DNA from: Oceanicola sp. 22II-s10i
Lineage (GTDB): Bacteria > Pseudomonadota > Alphaproteobacteria > Rhodobacterales > Rhodobacteraceae
Assembly (NCBI RefSeq): GCF_002210105.1
Contig: NZ_AQQU01000010.1
Span: forward strand, 91,334-155,333
Length of the DNA stretch: 64,000 nucleotides
Reading direction: 5' to 3'
The position numbers and the translations under genes are program-made. Under the pieces are notes generated by a model. The model saw nothing but the letters and a program-made list of their open reading frames with translations. It searched no databases and had not been told where the DNA came from. Positions 25,303 to 33,535 of this stretch are shown here, in pieces (within the stretch, counting starts at the first letter, position 1; the number at the start of each line of letters is the position of its first letter).

Positions 25303-25599
25303 ATGTTTACAGCGATCCGTCGTTTCACGATGCGGATCCTGCAAACGCAGCGCAAGGCCAACGGGGCGCAGACCCCGAACGGTGTCGCGTCTGCGGAAGG
25401 GCAGGGCAGTCCGAACTTCATCGTGTGCAGGGAAACCGGCGTCCACAAGCCGACCCTGACGCGCCACATCCGCCAGACCCTCGGGATGACGCCCGAGGAA
25501 TATCGCCGGAAATGGCGTCTCGATCCGTCGACCCCCCTCGTGTCACGCACCTATCTTGCGCAGCGGGCCGCCGCCCGGAACGCGATCGGTGCAGAATGA
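25303..25599 (+). CDS. Degenerate MucR/Ros-family protein
   Basis: A 98-aa protein with the C-terminal core of MucR/Ros regulators: NFIVCRETG, LTRHIRQTLGMTPEEYRRKW and a following PLVSRTYLAQR. The zinc finger is damaged: the Cys and first His are kept, but the second His (THH/EH in relatives) is Leu. The N-terminal oligomerisation region is short. It may bind DNA without zinc, act as a dominant-negative partner of the intact MucR at 25699, or be decaying. It has a plausible ribosome site. Confidence 0.65.
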   Translation: MFTAIRRFTMRILQTQRKANGAQTPNGVASAEGQGSPNFIVCRETGVHKPTLTRHIRQTLGMTPEEYRRKWRLDPSTPLVSRTYLAQRAAARNAIGAE

Positions 25600-25698
25600 T
25601 TGCCGCATTTTCGCCCTGCGCGCATGATCTGCGGGTTTCTGAGCTTGGCAATTCACCGAATCGCGGTGAACTGCGTCAAGAACGGCTAGGATAGACCG

Positions 25699-26100
25699 AT
25701 GAACAACAAAGAAGACAACGCGGACACCATCGGCCGTATCGTTGCGGCCTATGCCTCCCGCCCCGATGTGACACCGGACGACATCGTCAACCTGTATCGC
25801 CGCCTGTCCGGCGACACGGCGCCCGCGCCGGCCATGGCCGAAAGCCCGCTGCAGCCCGCGCTGCCCCCGGCCCGCGCGGTGACCGAGGACAAGGTCTACT
25901 GCCTGTGCTGCGGCCGCGGCTTCAAGATGCTCAAGCGGCACCTCGGCGCGGAACACAACATGACCGAGGCGGAATACCGGACGGCCTTCGGCCTGCCCGA
26001 GGACATGCCGCTGGTCGCGCCCAGCTATTCCCGCAAGAAGGCCGAGCACGCGAAACAGGCGGGCTTTGGCAAGTACGACCGCTCGCTGGTCGCAGAATAA
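25699..26100 (+). CDS. MucR/Ros-family zinc-finger transcriptional regulator
   Basis: A 133-aa protein with the MucR layout: an N-terminal helical region (TIGRIVAAYASRPDVTPDDI) for oligomerisation and a C2H2-type zinc finger with Cys-x2-Cys (CLCCGRGF), the RHL His and the AEHN His, then MTEAEYRTAFGLPEDMPLVA. MucR proteins control motility, exopolysaccharide and cell-cycle genes in alphaproteobacteria. It lies 18 bp before motB and 99 bp after the degenerate homologue. Confidence 0.88.
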   Translation: MNNKEDNADTIGRIVAAYASRPDVTPDDIVNLYRRLSGDTAPAPAMAESPLQPALPPARAVTEDKVYCLCCGRGFKMLKRHLGAEHNMTEAEYRTAFGLPEDMPLVAPSYSRKKAEHAKQAGFGKYDRSLVAE

Positions 26101-26118
26101 GCCGGAGCGCAGGGACAC

Positions 26119-27141
26119 ATGGCGGCATCGAACCAGCCCATCGTCATCAAGAAGATCATCGAGGAAGGCGGCGGCGGACATCACGGCGGCGCGTGGAAGG
26201 TCGCCTATGCGGACTTCATGACCGCGATGATGGCGTTCTTTCTGCTGCTGTGGATCCTCGCCGCCTCGGACGAGGAAAAGCTGCGCGGGCTGGCCGATTA
26301 CTTTACCCCCAGCCTGTCGGATTCCGGCGGCCGGGGCGATGGACTGCTGGATGGCAACGTGCTGGGCCCCGATGGCGTGATGAGCGGGACCGACGGTCCG
26401 CATTCGCCGGTCCGCCTGCCGAGCTTCGGTCAGGAGAACCCGCTGGCCGTGTTCGACAGCCGCCTGCGCGATGAACAGCCGCAGGTGATCGTGGAATACG
26501 AAACCCGGCCCGACGGGGTCAAGACCGACACCACCGCCGGATCCGGCGAGGCCGAGATCACACCCGACTCCCGCCCCTCGCGCCCGCCGGCGGACCCGGT
26601 GGCCGACGCCGCCGAACAGGCCGAGCTGGAACGCGCGCAGGAAGAGCGTGACGCGGAACTCGACCGGCTCGAGGACCAGATCAAGCAGCAGGTCGCGGGC
26701 GACAGCCGGCTTCACGACTTCACGGAAAACCTGCGCTTCGACCGCACGCCCGAAGGGCTGGATATCCAGATCGTCGACAAGGACGGTCGGTCGATGTTCG
26801 ACACCGGCTCCAGCCGGATCGAGGAACGGACGCGCCAGCTGTTGCGGATCGTGGGCGAGGCGATCCTCGACATGGAACATACGCTGACGGTGTCGGGCCA
26901 CACGGACTCCGTCCCCTATTCCAAGTCCGGCGGCTATTCCAACTGGGAGCTGTCGGCGGACCGCGCCAATGCCACCCGCCGGGTTCTCACGGACACCGGG
27001 GTCAACCCGTCGCGGTTCACCCGCATCTCGGGCCTGGCCGATACGGCGCCGCTGGACCCCGAACATCCCGACGCGGCGGAAAACCGGCGGATCAGCGTCA
27101 CGATCAACTATCCCGAGCCGACCTTGTCCAAGATGAGGTGA
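26119..27141 (+). CDS. motB: Flagellar motor stator protein MotB
   Basis: A 340-aa stator protein with an N-terminal membrane helix containing the channel Asp (Asp32 in VAYADFMTAMMAFFLLLW), a plug/linker region of ~150 residues rich in acidic residues, and a C-terminal OmpA-like peptidoglycan-binding domain (TVSGHTDSVPY, NWELSADRANATRRVL). Proton rather than sodium coupling is likely but not certain. It is separated from motA, as in several alphaproteobacteria. Confidence 0.93.
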   Translation: MAASNQPIVIKKIIEEGGGGHHGGAWKVAYADFMTAMMAFFLLLWILAASDEEKLRGLADYFTPSLSDSGGRGDGLLDGNVLGPDGVMSGTDGPHSPVRLPSFGQENPLAVFDSRLRDEQPQVIVEYETRPDGVKTDTTAGSGEAEITPDSRPSRPPADPVADAAEQAELERAQEERDAELDRLEDQIKQQVAGDSRLHDFTENLRFDRTPEGLDIQIVDKDGRSMFDTGSSRIEERTRQLLRIVGEAILDMEHTLTVSGHTDSVPYSKSGGYSNWELSADRANATRRVLTDTGVNPSRFTRISGLADTAPLDPEHPDAAENRRISVTINYPEPTLSKMR

Positions 27142-27456
27142 GCCCCACATCTAGTGTCGGCCCGATTGGTAGACAGGGAATGTGCCCCCGTTAACACGCT
27201 GCGAAAAAAACTTTCATCTTGCGCGCGTGCCATGACGGCGGCATCACGCGCCGGGTGAGTGGCTGATTTCCGCCGGTTCTCAGATACTTGACTCTGGAAA
27301 TCACCCACCGGATATGGATGGCCGCTGAATTGCAAGACCCATATCTTGCCATCTCGTTCACATATCGTGTCTTTTCTCGTGACCTCCCCTCACATAGAGT
27401 GGAACCGAGGTGATTTGCCCCCGCCATCTGCCTGGCGGGACCTTGGGGAAACTTTC
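27142..27456. other. 315-bp intergenic region with a leader hairpin
   Basis: No convincing gene. An AT-richer stretch with AAAAAAACTTT lies near 27205-27220. Just before the downstream start, CCCGCCA (27420-27426) and TGGCGGG (27433-27439) form a perfect 7-bp stem with a 6-nt loop, followed by a ribosome site (ttggggaaac). This could be a leader element affecting translation of the unknown gene at 27457. Confidence 0.4.
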
Positions 27457-28233
27457 ATGCGGACAGACGCTCTGCTGCGACGGATATGGCAGGGAGAGGT
27501 CGGCGAAGCCGGCCGTCCCGCCGACGTCAAGCTGCGTCCGGTTTTTACCGGAATCGTTCGCGTGCCCGCGAAAATGCTCGAGTTAGAGACGGATACGCCG
27601 TTCCTGATGGCCGACGACGCCGAGCTGATGCCGGCGCTGCCGCTTGGCGACGTGCTGGCCGAGGAACTCGACATGGAGGTGCCCTACGGCTCGTTCGTGC
27701 TGTTCCTGCCGCGCCGGCCGGGGCGGCCCGATCCGGTGCTCAGGTCCCGCGACTTCGGCGTGCTGACCGGCGAGGCGCTGCAGCATGTCACCGGGCACGG
27801 CTCGCTGGCCTCGCACCAGGTGACCGGCGGGCTCTACGTGCTGGCGCATTGCGCCGCGCGGCTGGCGGCGAATGCCACCTCGCAGAACCGCAAGTTCGAC
27901 ACGCGCGCCTTCTGCCTCGGGCTGGGGCAGAGCCTGTCGCGCGCGTGGCGCAGCGACCGGGCCGATCTGGCGCCTGCGCCGTTCGACCGGCCCGATTTCC
28001 TGTGGCAGCCCGAGCTGCGCAGCTACCTGACCGCGCTCGATCCCGCCTTTGCGGCGCCCGACGCGGTGACCATCCCCTGCGATCTGCTGACCGTCTGCGA
28101 CCAGCCGGTGGCGCTGGCGGAATGGGTCGCGCGCGTCGACGCGCAGGTCCGCGACCTGATGGCCGCGCTGGACACGCCGGATCCGGCCGTGCGTGGTCTG
28201 AAAGCCATCTCAAGCCGGTTTAATCTTCAGTAA
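27457..28233 (+). CDS. Unknown protein, flagellar cluster
   Basis: A 258-aa soluble protein with no recognised family, signal peptide or membrane segment. It contains VPYGSFVLFLPRRPGRPDP in the N-terminal half and RKFDTRAFCLGLGQSLSRAW in the middle. The frame is open from 27346, but the ATG at 27457 has a good ribosome site. It lies between motB and the sigma factor gene on the same strand, so a role in flagellar regulation or assembly is plausible only from context. Confidence 0.6.
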   Translation: MRTDALLRRIWQGEVGEAGRPADVKLRPVFTGIVRVPAKMLELETDTPFLMADDAELMPALPLGDVLAEELDMEVPYGSFVLFLPRRPGRPDPVLRSRDFGVLTGEALQHVTGHGSLASHQVTGGLYVLAHCAARLAANATSQNRKFDTRAFCLGLGQSLSRAWRSDRADLAPAPFDRPDFLWQPELRSYLTALDPAFAAPDAVTIPCDLLTVCDQPVALAEWVARVDAQVRDLMAALDTPDPAVRGLKAISSRFNLQ

Positions 28234-28294
28234 GCCATTCTGAGCTTTCTGCAATTCTTGAACTGTGCTTATCTATTAGCGCAGGCAAGGAAAA

Positions 28295-28405
28295 ATGTTG
28301 GGCACTGTTCATGATGTCCATGTCATACCGAGCTGCAATGCGCGAGCCCCTGCTGGAAGCAGATCAAGAAAGGGCCGCGATATGCAGCTGGCAGGATCAC
28401 GGTGA
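28295..28405 (+). CDS. Possible short overlapping leader ORF before the sigma factor
   Basis: A 36-codon frame (start MLGTVHDVHV) begins 6 bp after the best ribosome site in this region (AAGGAAAAATG) and overlaps the first ~95 bp of the sigma factor gene in another frame. It may be a leader peptide that modulates sigma factor translation, or a chance ORF. Confidence 0.25.
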   Translation: MLGTVHDVHVIPSCNARAPAGSRSRKGRDMQLAGSR

Positions 28406-29063
28406 CCGTAAGGCACTGGAATTATTGCTGCGCTCTCATGCGCGGCAGGCCTGGTCACAGGCCGCCAGGTTCACGGACAATCCCGTGCACATGGAAGATC
28501 TCGCGTCCGAAGGCTTTATCGGGCTGATGCGGGCGGCGGACAATTTCGACCGCGCGCAGGAGGTCCGGTTTTCGACCTATGCGGGGTGGTGGGTGATGAA
28601 CGGGGTGTCCAGCGCGCTGGCGCGGACCAAGACAGTCATCGACGTCCCGTCGCGCACCTATCTGGACGCGCATCTAGGCAAGCTGGACGAAGACGAACGG
28701 CAACGCGTCCGCATGGCGGTTCAGGGTTGCATCGCCATCGACTATGCCCCGGACGAAGAGGACAACCCGCGCGGGCGGGACATCCTGATTTCCGACGACG
28801 CGGGGCCCGAGGACATCGTGACGGAGGACAGCCGTCACAGGCAGATCTCGGGTCTGATCGGCAGCGCGCTGGCGCGGATGTCCAAGGAGGAATCCGAGGT
28901 CATCCGGCGGCGCAAGCTGCAGCCCGCGCCGGACAGTTACGAAGAGATCGCCTTTGACCTGCGCGTCACGCCGGAACGGCTGCGGCAGGTGGAAAAGCGG
29001 GCGCTGATGCGGTTGCGGCGGATCCTGATCGACTGCGGATTTTCACGGAGTGTGCTGGCATGA
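28311..29063 (+). CDS. RpoH-like alternative sigma factor in the flagellar cluster
   Basis: A 250-aa sigma-70 family protein. Region 2 is clear: MEDLASEGFIGLMRAADNFD followed by RFSTYAGWWVMNGV. Region 4 is at the C-terminus (DSYEEIAFDLRVTPERLRQV, then EKRALMRLRRIL). It resembles RpoH most, but the RpoH box (QRKLFFNL) is not present, so it is probably not a heat-shock sigma factor. Its stop overlaps the fliK start (ATGA), so the two are translated together. A dedicated flagellar or stress role is inferred; FliA-type sigma is missing from the window. Several ATGs near the start leave its exact N-terminus uncertain. Confidence 0.82.
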   Translation: MMSMSYRAAMREPLLEADQERAAICSWQDHGDRKALELLLRSHARQAWSQAARFTDNPVHMEDLASEGFIGLMRAADNFDRAQEVRFSTYAGWWVMNGVSSALARTKTVIDVPSRTYLDAHLGKLDEDERQRVRMAVQGCIAIDYAPDEEDNPRGRDILISDDAGPEDIVTEDSRHRQISGLIGSALARMSKEESEVIRRRKLQPAPDSYEEIAFDLRVTPERLRQVEKRALMRLRRILIDCGFSRSVLA

Positions 29064-30556
29064 ATATCTTTGCCATGCCGGGCCAGACCCAGGCGACGGA
29101 ACAGGGCACGACCCAAGCGGGCAGTACGCTGCCCGAGGGGGCCAGAGGCCTGTTCGCGGCGATCCTGCCGCTGATGCGGCAGGCGGCGGCCACGGGTGAC
29201 GAAGCCGGGCCGGACGGAAAGGTCGCCGCGATCTTCGACAAGGCCGCCAGCGCGCTGGCGGCCGACGATGCGTCTGATGCCGAAATCGAGACGATTCTGG
29301 CGGAAATGGTCAATGGGCTGGCCGCGCACCTGCCGCCGGAACTGGCTGGAAAACTGGCCCCCGCGCTCGCGGCGACGATGGCGCCGGACGCCGGTTCCGC
29401 GCCGGTCGCCCCGGTTCCCGGAGCGGCGGTCAATGTCTTTGCCGCGACACCGCAGGCCGTGCCGCTTGCTGGTGGCTCGGCGGGTCCGGACAGCCCGGCG
29501 GCACAGCCGACGGTTCCGCTTGTTCCGCTCGCGACTGCCGGGCCAACCGGCGCGCCGGTGCTTGCCCCGGCGAGCGCGGGACCGGTCGGAAGCGAGACAC
29601 CTCCCGGACAGACCGTCCCGGCGACACAACCGCCGGCGATGGCCGGCGCCGCTCCGGCGGAGTCCACTGTCGGCAAGCTCCTGACACAGGCGGTCCAGAC
29701 GCAGTCGCAGCCCGCACCGGAGGCCGTGCCGCTGGTGCCGACATCGGCGAAACTGACGCTGACCCTGTCGACCTCGGTCCCGGTGGCACCCGCCACCCCG
29801 ATCCAGATCGTGCCGCAGCCGATCCCCGCGCGGCGGCTGGCCGAGGCGGTGCCCGAACTGCGGCAGATGATCCTTGGCGGCACGAAGCCCGGCGCCCCGG
29901 TCCAGACCGGCACCGCCCCTGCCGCATCCAAAGCCGAGCCGGGCGAGTCCGCCACCGCCCTGCTGACACGCATCGTGCAGGCCGCTGCGGCGACCACCAC
30001 TGCCTCATCCGGCGAGAAACTGGCGCCGAACCTGTTGCCCGACGTGGTTGTCGGTCCGACGCCGGCGGCCGGTCCCACCATTCCCGCCCCGTTGCAGGTG
30101 CCGCCGCTGGCCCCGCCGCCGCCCGCACATATGCCGCATCAGACGGCGGACGTGCGGCAGATCATGCCGCAGATCCGCGCGCAGGTGGATGACACCGGCC
30201 AGATCCGCGTGGCGCTCAGGCCCGAGGGGCTGGGTGTCGTGGAAATCGACCTGGCCAAGGACGACAGCGGAGAGCTGCGCATCGTGGTCCGGGCAGAAAA
30301 CCAGTCGGTCCTGACCGCCCTGCGCGGCGACCGCGAAGGGCTGGCGATGATGCTGCGCGATGCGGGGCACAACGTGGGCGACCGGAACTTCACTTTCGGC
30401 GACCTCGGGTCGGGCGATCCCCGGTCGGGCACCCGGTCCGACGCGCGTGGCGAGCCGCGCGGGACATTCACCGGCGAAGCGGGCGAGGCGGACGACGATG
30501 CCGCGCCCCGGACACAGCGCGTGGCCCTCGATGGCCGCGTCGACATGAGCGTTTAG
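29060..30556 (+). CDS. fliK: Flagellar hook-length control protein FliK
   Basis: A 498-aa protein with a long Ala/Pro/Thr-rich N-terminal ruler region and a conserved C-terminal substrate-switch domain: IRVALRPEGLGVVEIDLAKD, then LRIVVRAENQSVLTALRGDR. FliK measures the hook and tells FlhB to switch to filament export. It is coupled to the sigma factor upstream and followed by flgD after 15 bp. Confidence 0.92.
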   Translation: MNIFAMPGQTQATEQGTTQAGSTLPEGARGLFAAILPLMRQAAATGDEAGPDGKVAAIFDKAASALAADDASDAEIETILAEMVNGLAAHLPPELAGKLAPALAATMAPDAGSAPVAPVPGAAVNVFAATPQAVPLAGGSAGPDSPAAQPTVPLVPLATAGPTGAPVLAPASAGPVGSETPPGQTVPATQPPAMAGAAPAESTVGKLLTQAVQTQSQPAPEAVPLVPTSAKLTLTLSTSVPVAPATPIQIVPQPIPARRLAEAVPELRQMILGGTKPGAPVQTGTAPAASKAEPGESATALLTRIVQAAAATTTASSGEKLAPNLLPDVVVGPTPAAGPTIPAPLQVPPLAPPPPAHMPHQTADVRQIMPQIRAQVDDTGQIRVALRPEGLGVVEIDLAKDDSGELRIVVRAENQSVLTALRGDREGLAMMLRDAGHNVGDRNFTFGDLGSGDPRSGTRSDARGEPRGTFTGEAGEADDDAAPRTQRVALDGRVDMSV

Positions 30557-30571
30557 ATAGGAGGTCGTGAC

Positions 30572-31240
30572 ATGGCGATCGAGACCATCACCAACACCAC
30601 TGCCACGACGGCGACCGGCGCTTCGGCCACCTCGCTGAACAAGCTGAGCGGGGACTACAACAGTTTCCTGAAACTGCTGACGGCGCAGATCTCGAACCAG
30701 GATCCGCTCAAGCCGATGGACAGCACGACCTTCGTCACCCAGCTCGCACAGCTGAGCCAGGTGGAACAGAGCGTCACGACCAACGCGAACCTCGAAAGCA
30801 TCGCGCAGCAGCTGTCGGGGGTCGGGTCGCTCGCGGGTCTCGGTCTGCTGGGGCGCGATGTGGTCGCGCCGTCGAACATGATCACGACGGACGGCAACGG
30901 CGGGCCGGTGCATTACCGCCTCGCCGCGCCGGCCAACTCGGTGACGCTGACGATCCGCGATGCGCAGGGGTCGATCGTGCGGGTGCTCAAGGAACTGCCT
31001 TCGTCGGACGGCACGCTGAACCGGGCCGACTGGGACGGCATGGATTACGAGGGCGCGCCGGTGCCGGACGGGATTTATTCCGCCGAGCTCGAGGCGCTGG
31101 ACAACGAGGGCAACGTCATTGCGTCCCAGGCCTATACAAAGGCCAAGGTGGAACGGCTGAGTTTCTCGCAGGGGATCGCCACGCTGGAACTGGCCAACGG
31201 CGAAATCGTCACCGCTGGCATGGTCGAAACGATCGAATGA
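30572..31240 (+). CDS. flgD: Flagellar hook assembly scaffold FlgD
   Basis: A 222-aa hook cap protein. The N-terminal FlgD motif YNSFLKLLTAQISNQDPLKP followed by MDSTTFVTQLAQLSQVEQ is diagnostic; the C-terminal part forms the Tudor/FNIII-like domains. It follows fliK, as usual for hook genes, and is convergent with the FliL-like gene (3-bp gap). Confidence 0.96.
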   Translation: MAIETITNTTATTATGASATSLNKLSGDYNSFLKLLTAQISNQDPLKPMDSTTFVTQLAQLSQVEQSVTTNANLESIAQQLSGVGSLAGLGLLGRDVVAPSNMITTDGNGGPVHYRLAAPANSVTLTIRDAQGSIVRVLKELPSSDGTLNRADWDGMDYEGAPVPDGIYSAELEALDNEGNVIASQAYTKAKVERLSFSQGIATLELANGEIVTAGMVETIE

Positions 31241-31243
31241 TCG

Positions 31244-32011
31244 TCAGCTGCGCGGAACGTCGGCCTTGAACATCGTCAGGAACAGCACTTCGCCGACCTG
31301 GTCGCCGAAATCGTTCTTGAGGTCCGCCGACATCGTCTCGGCCAGGTCCTCGGTGTCGATGTTCGCGCCCTGAAGCGCGGGCGTTCCGGCAATCCGGTGC
31401 ATCGACATCAGGATCGCATCCCGCAGGCGGGTGGCGTTTTCCGGCATGTTGAAATGCGCGGCACTGTCGAGGTTGTCGACGGAAACGCCGATGTCCGAAA
31501 CGATATAGGTGACGCTGGCTGCACGCTGAACGGGCACCGTGACACGGCCAAGCTGGATGACCTTGGAATCCTTCAGCTGAAGCGCGGACATGGTGCCGCG
31601 CGCTTCGGGACGCAGGTCGACCGCGACGGCGCCGGTGCGCGATTCGGGTTTCGATCCGCCGACCTTGGGGGCCGACTTGGCGACCGCATGGGCCGCGGAT
31701 TTGTTGGCCGCGGGGGCGTGATCGTCCTGAGCCGCATGGCCGGTCGCCTTGGCCGGGATCAGCTGGGCGTCATGCTGAGCCGGGGCGTGGGCGTCGTCCG
31801 GATTGTGGCTGGCGGGGCCATGGGTCTCGGCCGCCTTGTGGGTTTCGCCCTGGGCGAGACCGTCCAGCACCTTTTCCGCATCGGTCCGGCCGTCAGCTTC
31901 GGCGTGTTCGATCGCGACCGGTTCCTTGACGTCGAACATCTGTCCGGCGCCGAATCCGGCTGCTCCGAAAATCACCGGCAGTGCGGCGAGGGCGATGTGG
32001 CTCTTCTTCAT
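31244..32011 (-). CDS. Membrane-anchored protein with FliL-like C-terminus
   Basis: A 255-aa protein with an N-terminal membrane anchor (HIALAALPVIFGAAGFGAGQ), a low-complexity His/Ala/Asp-rich linker of ~100 residues and a C-terminal ~100-residue domain whose pattern RLRDAILMSMHRIAG ... VGEVLFLTMFKADV resembles FliL. A canonical FliL is encoded at 51409, so this may be a second, diverged FliL-type stator or basal-body protein. It is 91 bp downstream of flgH on the same strand. A start at 32032 is also possible. Confidence 0.55.
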   Translation of the reverse strand: MKKSHIALAALPVIFGAAGFGAGQMFDVKEPVAIEHAEADGRTDAEKVLDGLAQGETHKAAETHGPASHNPDDAHAPAQHDAQLIPAKATGHAAQDDHAPAANKSAAHAVAKSAPKVGGSKPESRTGAVAVDLRPEARGTMSALQLKDSKVIQLGRVTVPVQRAASVTYIVSDIGVSVDNLDSAAHFNMPENATRLRDAILMSMHRIAGTPALQGANIDTEDLAETMSADLKNDFGDQVGEVLFLTMFKADVPRS

Positions 32012-32102
32012 TGGACTGACACCCGAATCCATATTGGCTCAGGTGTCAGATATGCTCCCGGAATCCGGCGAGACTTTTCTTAAATTTTGACGAAACGTGG
32101 AT

Positions 32103-32864
32103 TCAATATGGCAGGATGATGTCCATCACGTCCTCGCCATAGCCCCGCGTCTGCTGCCTGCTCAGGCCGCCACGGCCGCCGTAGACGATGCGCGCCTCGG
32201 CGATCTTGTCGTAGGGAATGGTGTTGTCCATCTGGATATCCTGCGGCCGGATGATACCGGCGACCCGCAGTTCACGCAGTTCCTCGTTGACCATGACCTC
32301 CTGCCGGCCGACCACGACCATGTTGCCGTTCGGCAGTTGCTGGACGACCAGCGCCGCGACCTTGAGCGAGATCGTTTCGCCCCGCTTGATGGAGCCGCTG
32401 CCGCCCGACTGTGTGGTCGAGGTGATGTCGACGATGTTGCCCGAGGGCAGGTCGCCCGGCCCGACGCCCGGCAGGATCTTGTCGATCTGGGTGCCGTAGC
32501 CGAAGAATTTCGGGAAGCCGATGGAGCCGCCGCCGTTCCGCGACCGGTCGCTCGCGTTCCTCAGCGTGGCCTCGTCGTCGATCTCGATCAGGATCGTCAG
32601 GATGTCGCCGACCTGCGTCGCGCGCTGGTCGCCGAAGAACCCGGTCGACCCGTGTTCCCAGAGCGAGGCGCGTTCGGCGCGGTAGGGCACGCGCTCGGGC
32701 TTTTCCGGCGGCATGGGGATCGACACGGTCGTCGCGTTGTAGACGTCGTTCTGGTCCAGCCCGATCTTGCTGACCTCGGGTTCGCGGTCGAAATACTTGC
32801 TGTCGCAGGCGGTCAGCGCGGTGGCGGCCAGCAGGGCGACGGCGAAGCGGGGGAGGGTGCTCAT
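32103..32864 (-). CDS. flgH: Flagellar L-ring protein FlgH
   Basis: A 253-aa outer-membrane lipoprotein. The signal sequence ends in a lipobox LTAC with Cys20. The L-ring signature includes VGDILTILIEIDDEATLRNA and a C-terminal LRVAGIIRPQDIQMDNTI. Its start overlaps the flgA stop; order flgF-flgG-flgA-flgH is standard. Confidence 0.96.
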   Translation of the reverse strand: MSTLPRFAVALLAATALTACDSKYFDREPEVSKIGLDQNDVYNATTVSIPMPPEKPERVPYRAERASLWEHGSTGFFGDQRATQVGDILTILIEIDDEATLRNASDRSRNGGGSIGFPKFFGYGTQIDKILPGVGPGDLPSGNIVDITSTTQSGGSGSIKRGETISLKVAALVVQQLPNGNMVVVGRQEVMVNEELRELRVAGIIRPQDIQMDNTIPYDKIAEARIVYGGRGGLSRQQTRGYGEDVMDIILPY

Positions 32865-33532
32865 CGGATGATCTCCACGATGCCTTCTGCGCGGGCGACG
32901 GCCCGCAACGACTTGTTGCTGACGAGGTTCACGATCCTCAGTTCCTGCCCCCGGTGCGCGTCGTCCAGCGCGCGGCCCGGTGCGGTCAGGACCATCCGGC
33001 CATCGTCGAACTGGATTTCCACCCGGTCGCCGCGCGTGACGACGCGGGGCTGGGTGATGGACTGGGTCATGACCTGACGGCCCTGCGGCAGCATCCGCTT
33101 GACCTCCATCCCGACCAGGTTGCCGGGGTCGGTCACGGAATAGGATCCGATCCGCCGCACTGGCAGTTCGACCATGGTCACATCCGCCTCGGTCACGATC
33201 TCGCCCGGCATCATCCGGCGGTTCGGCACGGGCAGGGTGACCGTCACCAGCGCCAGCCCCTCGATCCGCGTGACGCGGCCGTCCTCGGTCACGGCGTTCG
33301 CCAGAAAGCGCCCGGTCTCGCGGTCCATCCAGAAGGCGGACAGCAGTTCGGCCCGTTCGATATGCGTGTCGGCCAGCCGGATGCGGATGTGCGCCGCCTC
33401 GGGCAGCTCCGCCCCCCAGACCTGCCGGGCGCGCTCCTCGACAAGGAACTCGGGCGTCTCGGCGCGTGCGCCGACAGCCATGATACCGAAGAGGGCGAAA
33501 CCGATGAGGAAGAGGAAGCGGATGGAGGTCAT
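32861..33532 (-). CDS. flgA: Flagellar P-ring assembly chaperone FlgA
   Basis: A 223-aa periplasmic protein with a signal peptide (cleavage near ARAE) and a C-terminal SAF domain (MMPGEIVTEADVTMVELPVR, then QPRVVTRGDRVEIQFDDGRM). FlgA assists P-ring formation by FlgI. It lies 3 bp after flgG. Confidence 0.93.
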   Translation of the reverse strand: MTSIRFLFLIGFALFGIMAVGARAETPEFLVEERARQVWGAELPEAAHIRIRLADTHIERAELLSAFWMDRETGRFLANAVTEDGRVTRIEGLALVTVTLPVPNRRMMPGEIVTEADVTMVELPVRRIGSYSVTDPGNLVGMEVKRMLPQGRQVMTQSITQPRVVTRGDRVEIQFDDGRMVLTAPGRALDDAHRGQELRIVNLVSNKSLRAVARAEGIVEIIR

Positions 33533-33535
33533 GGC

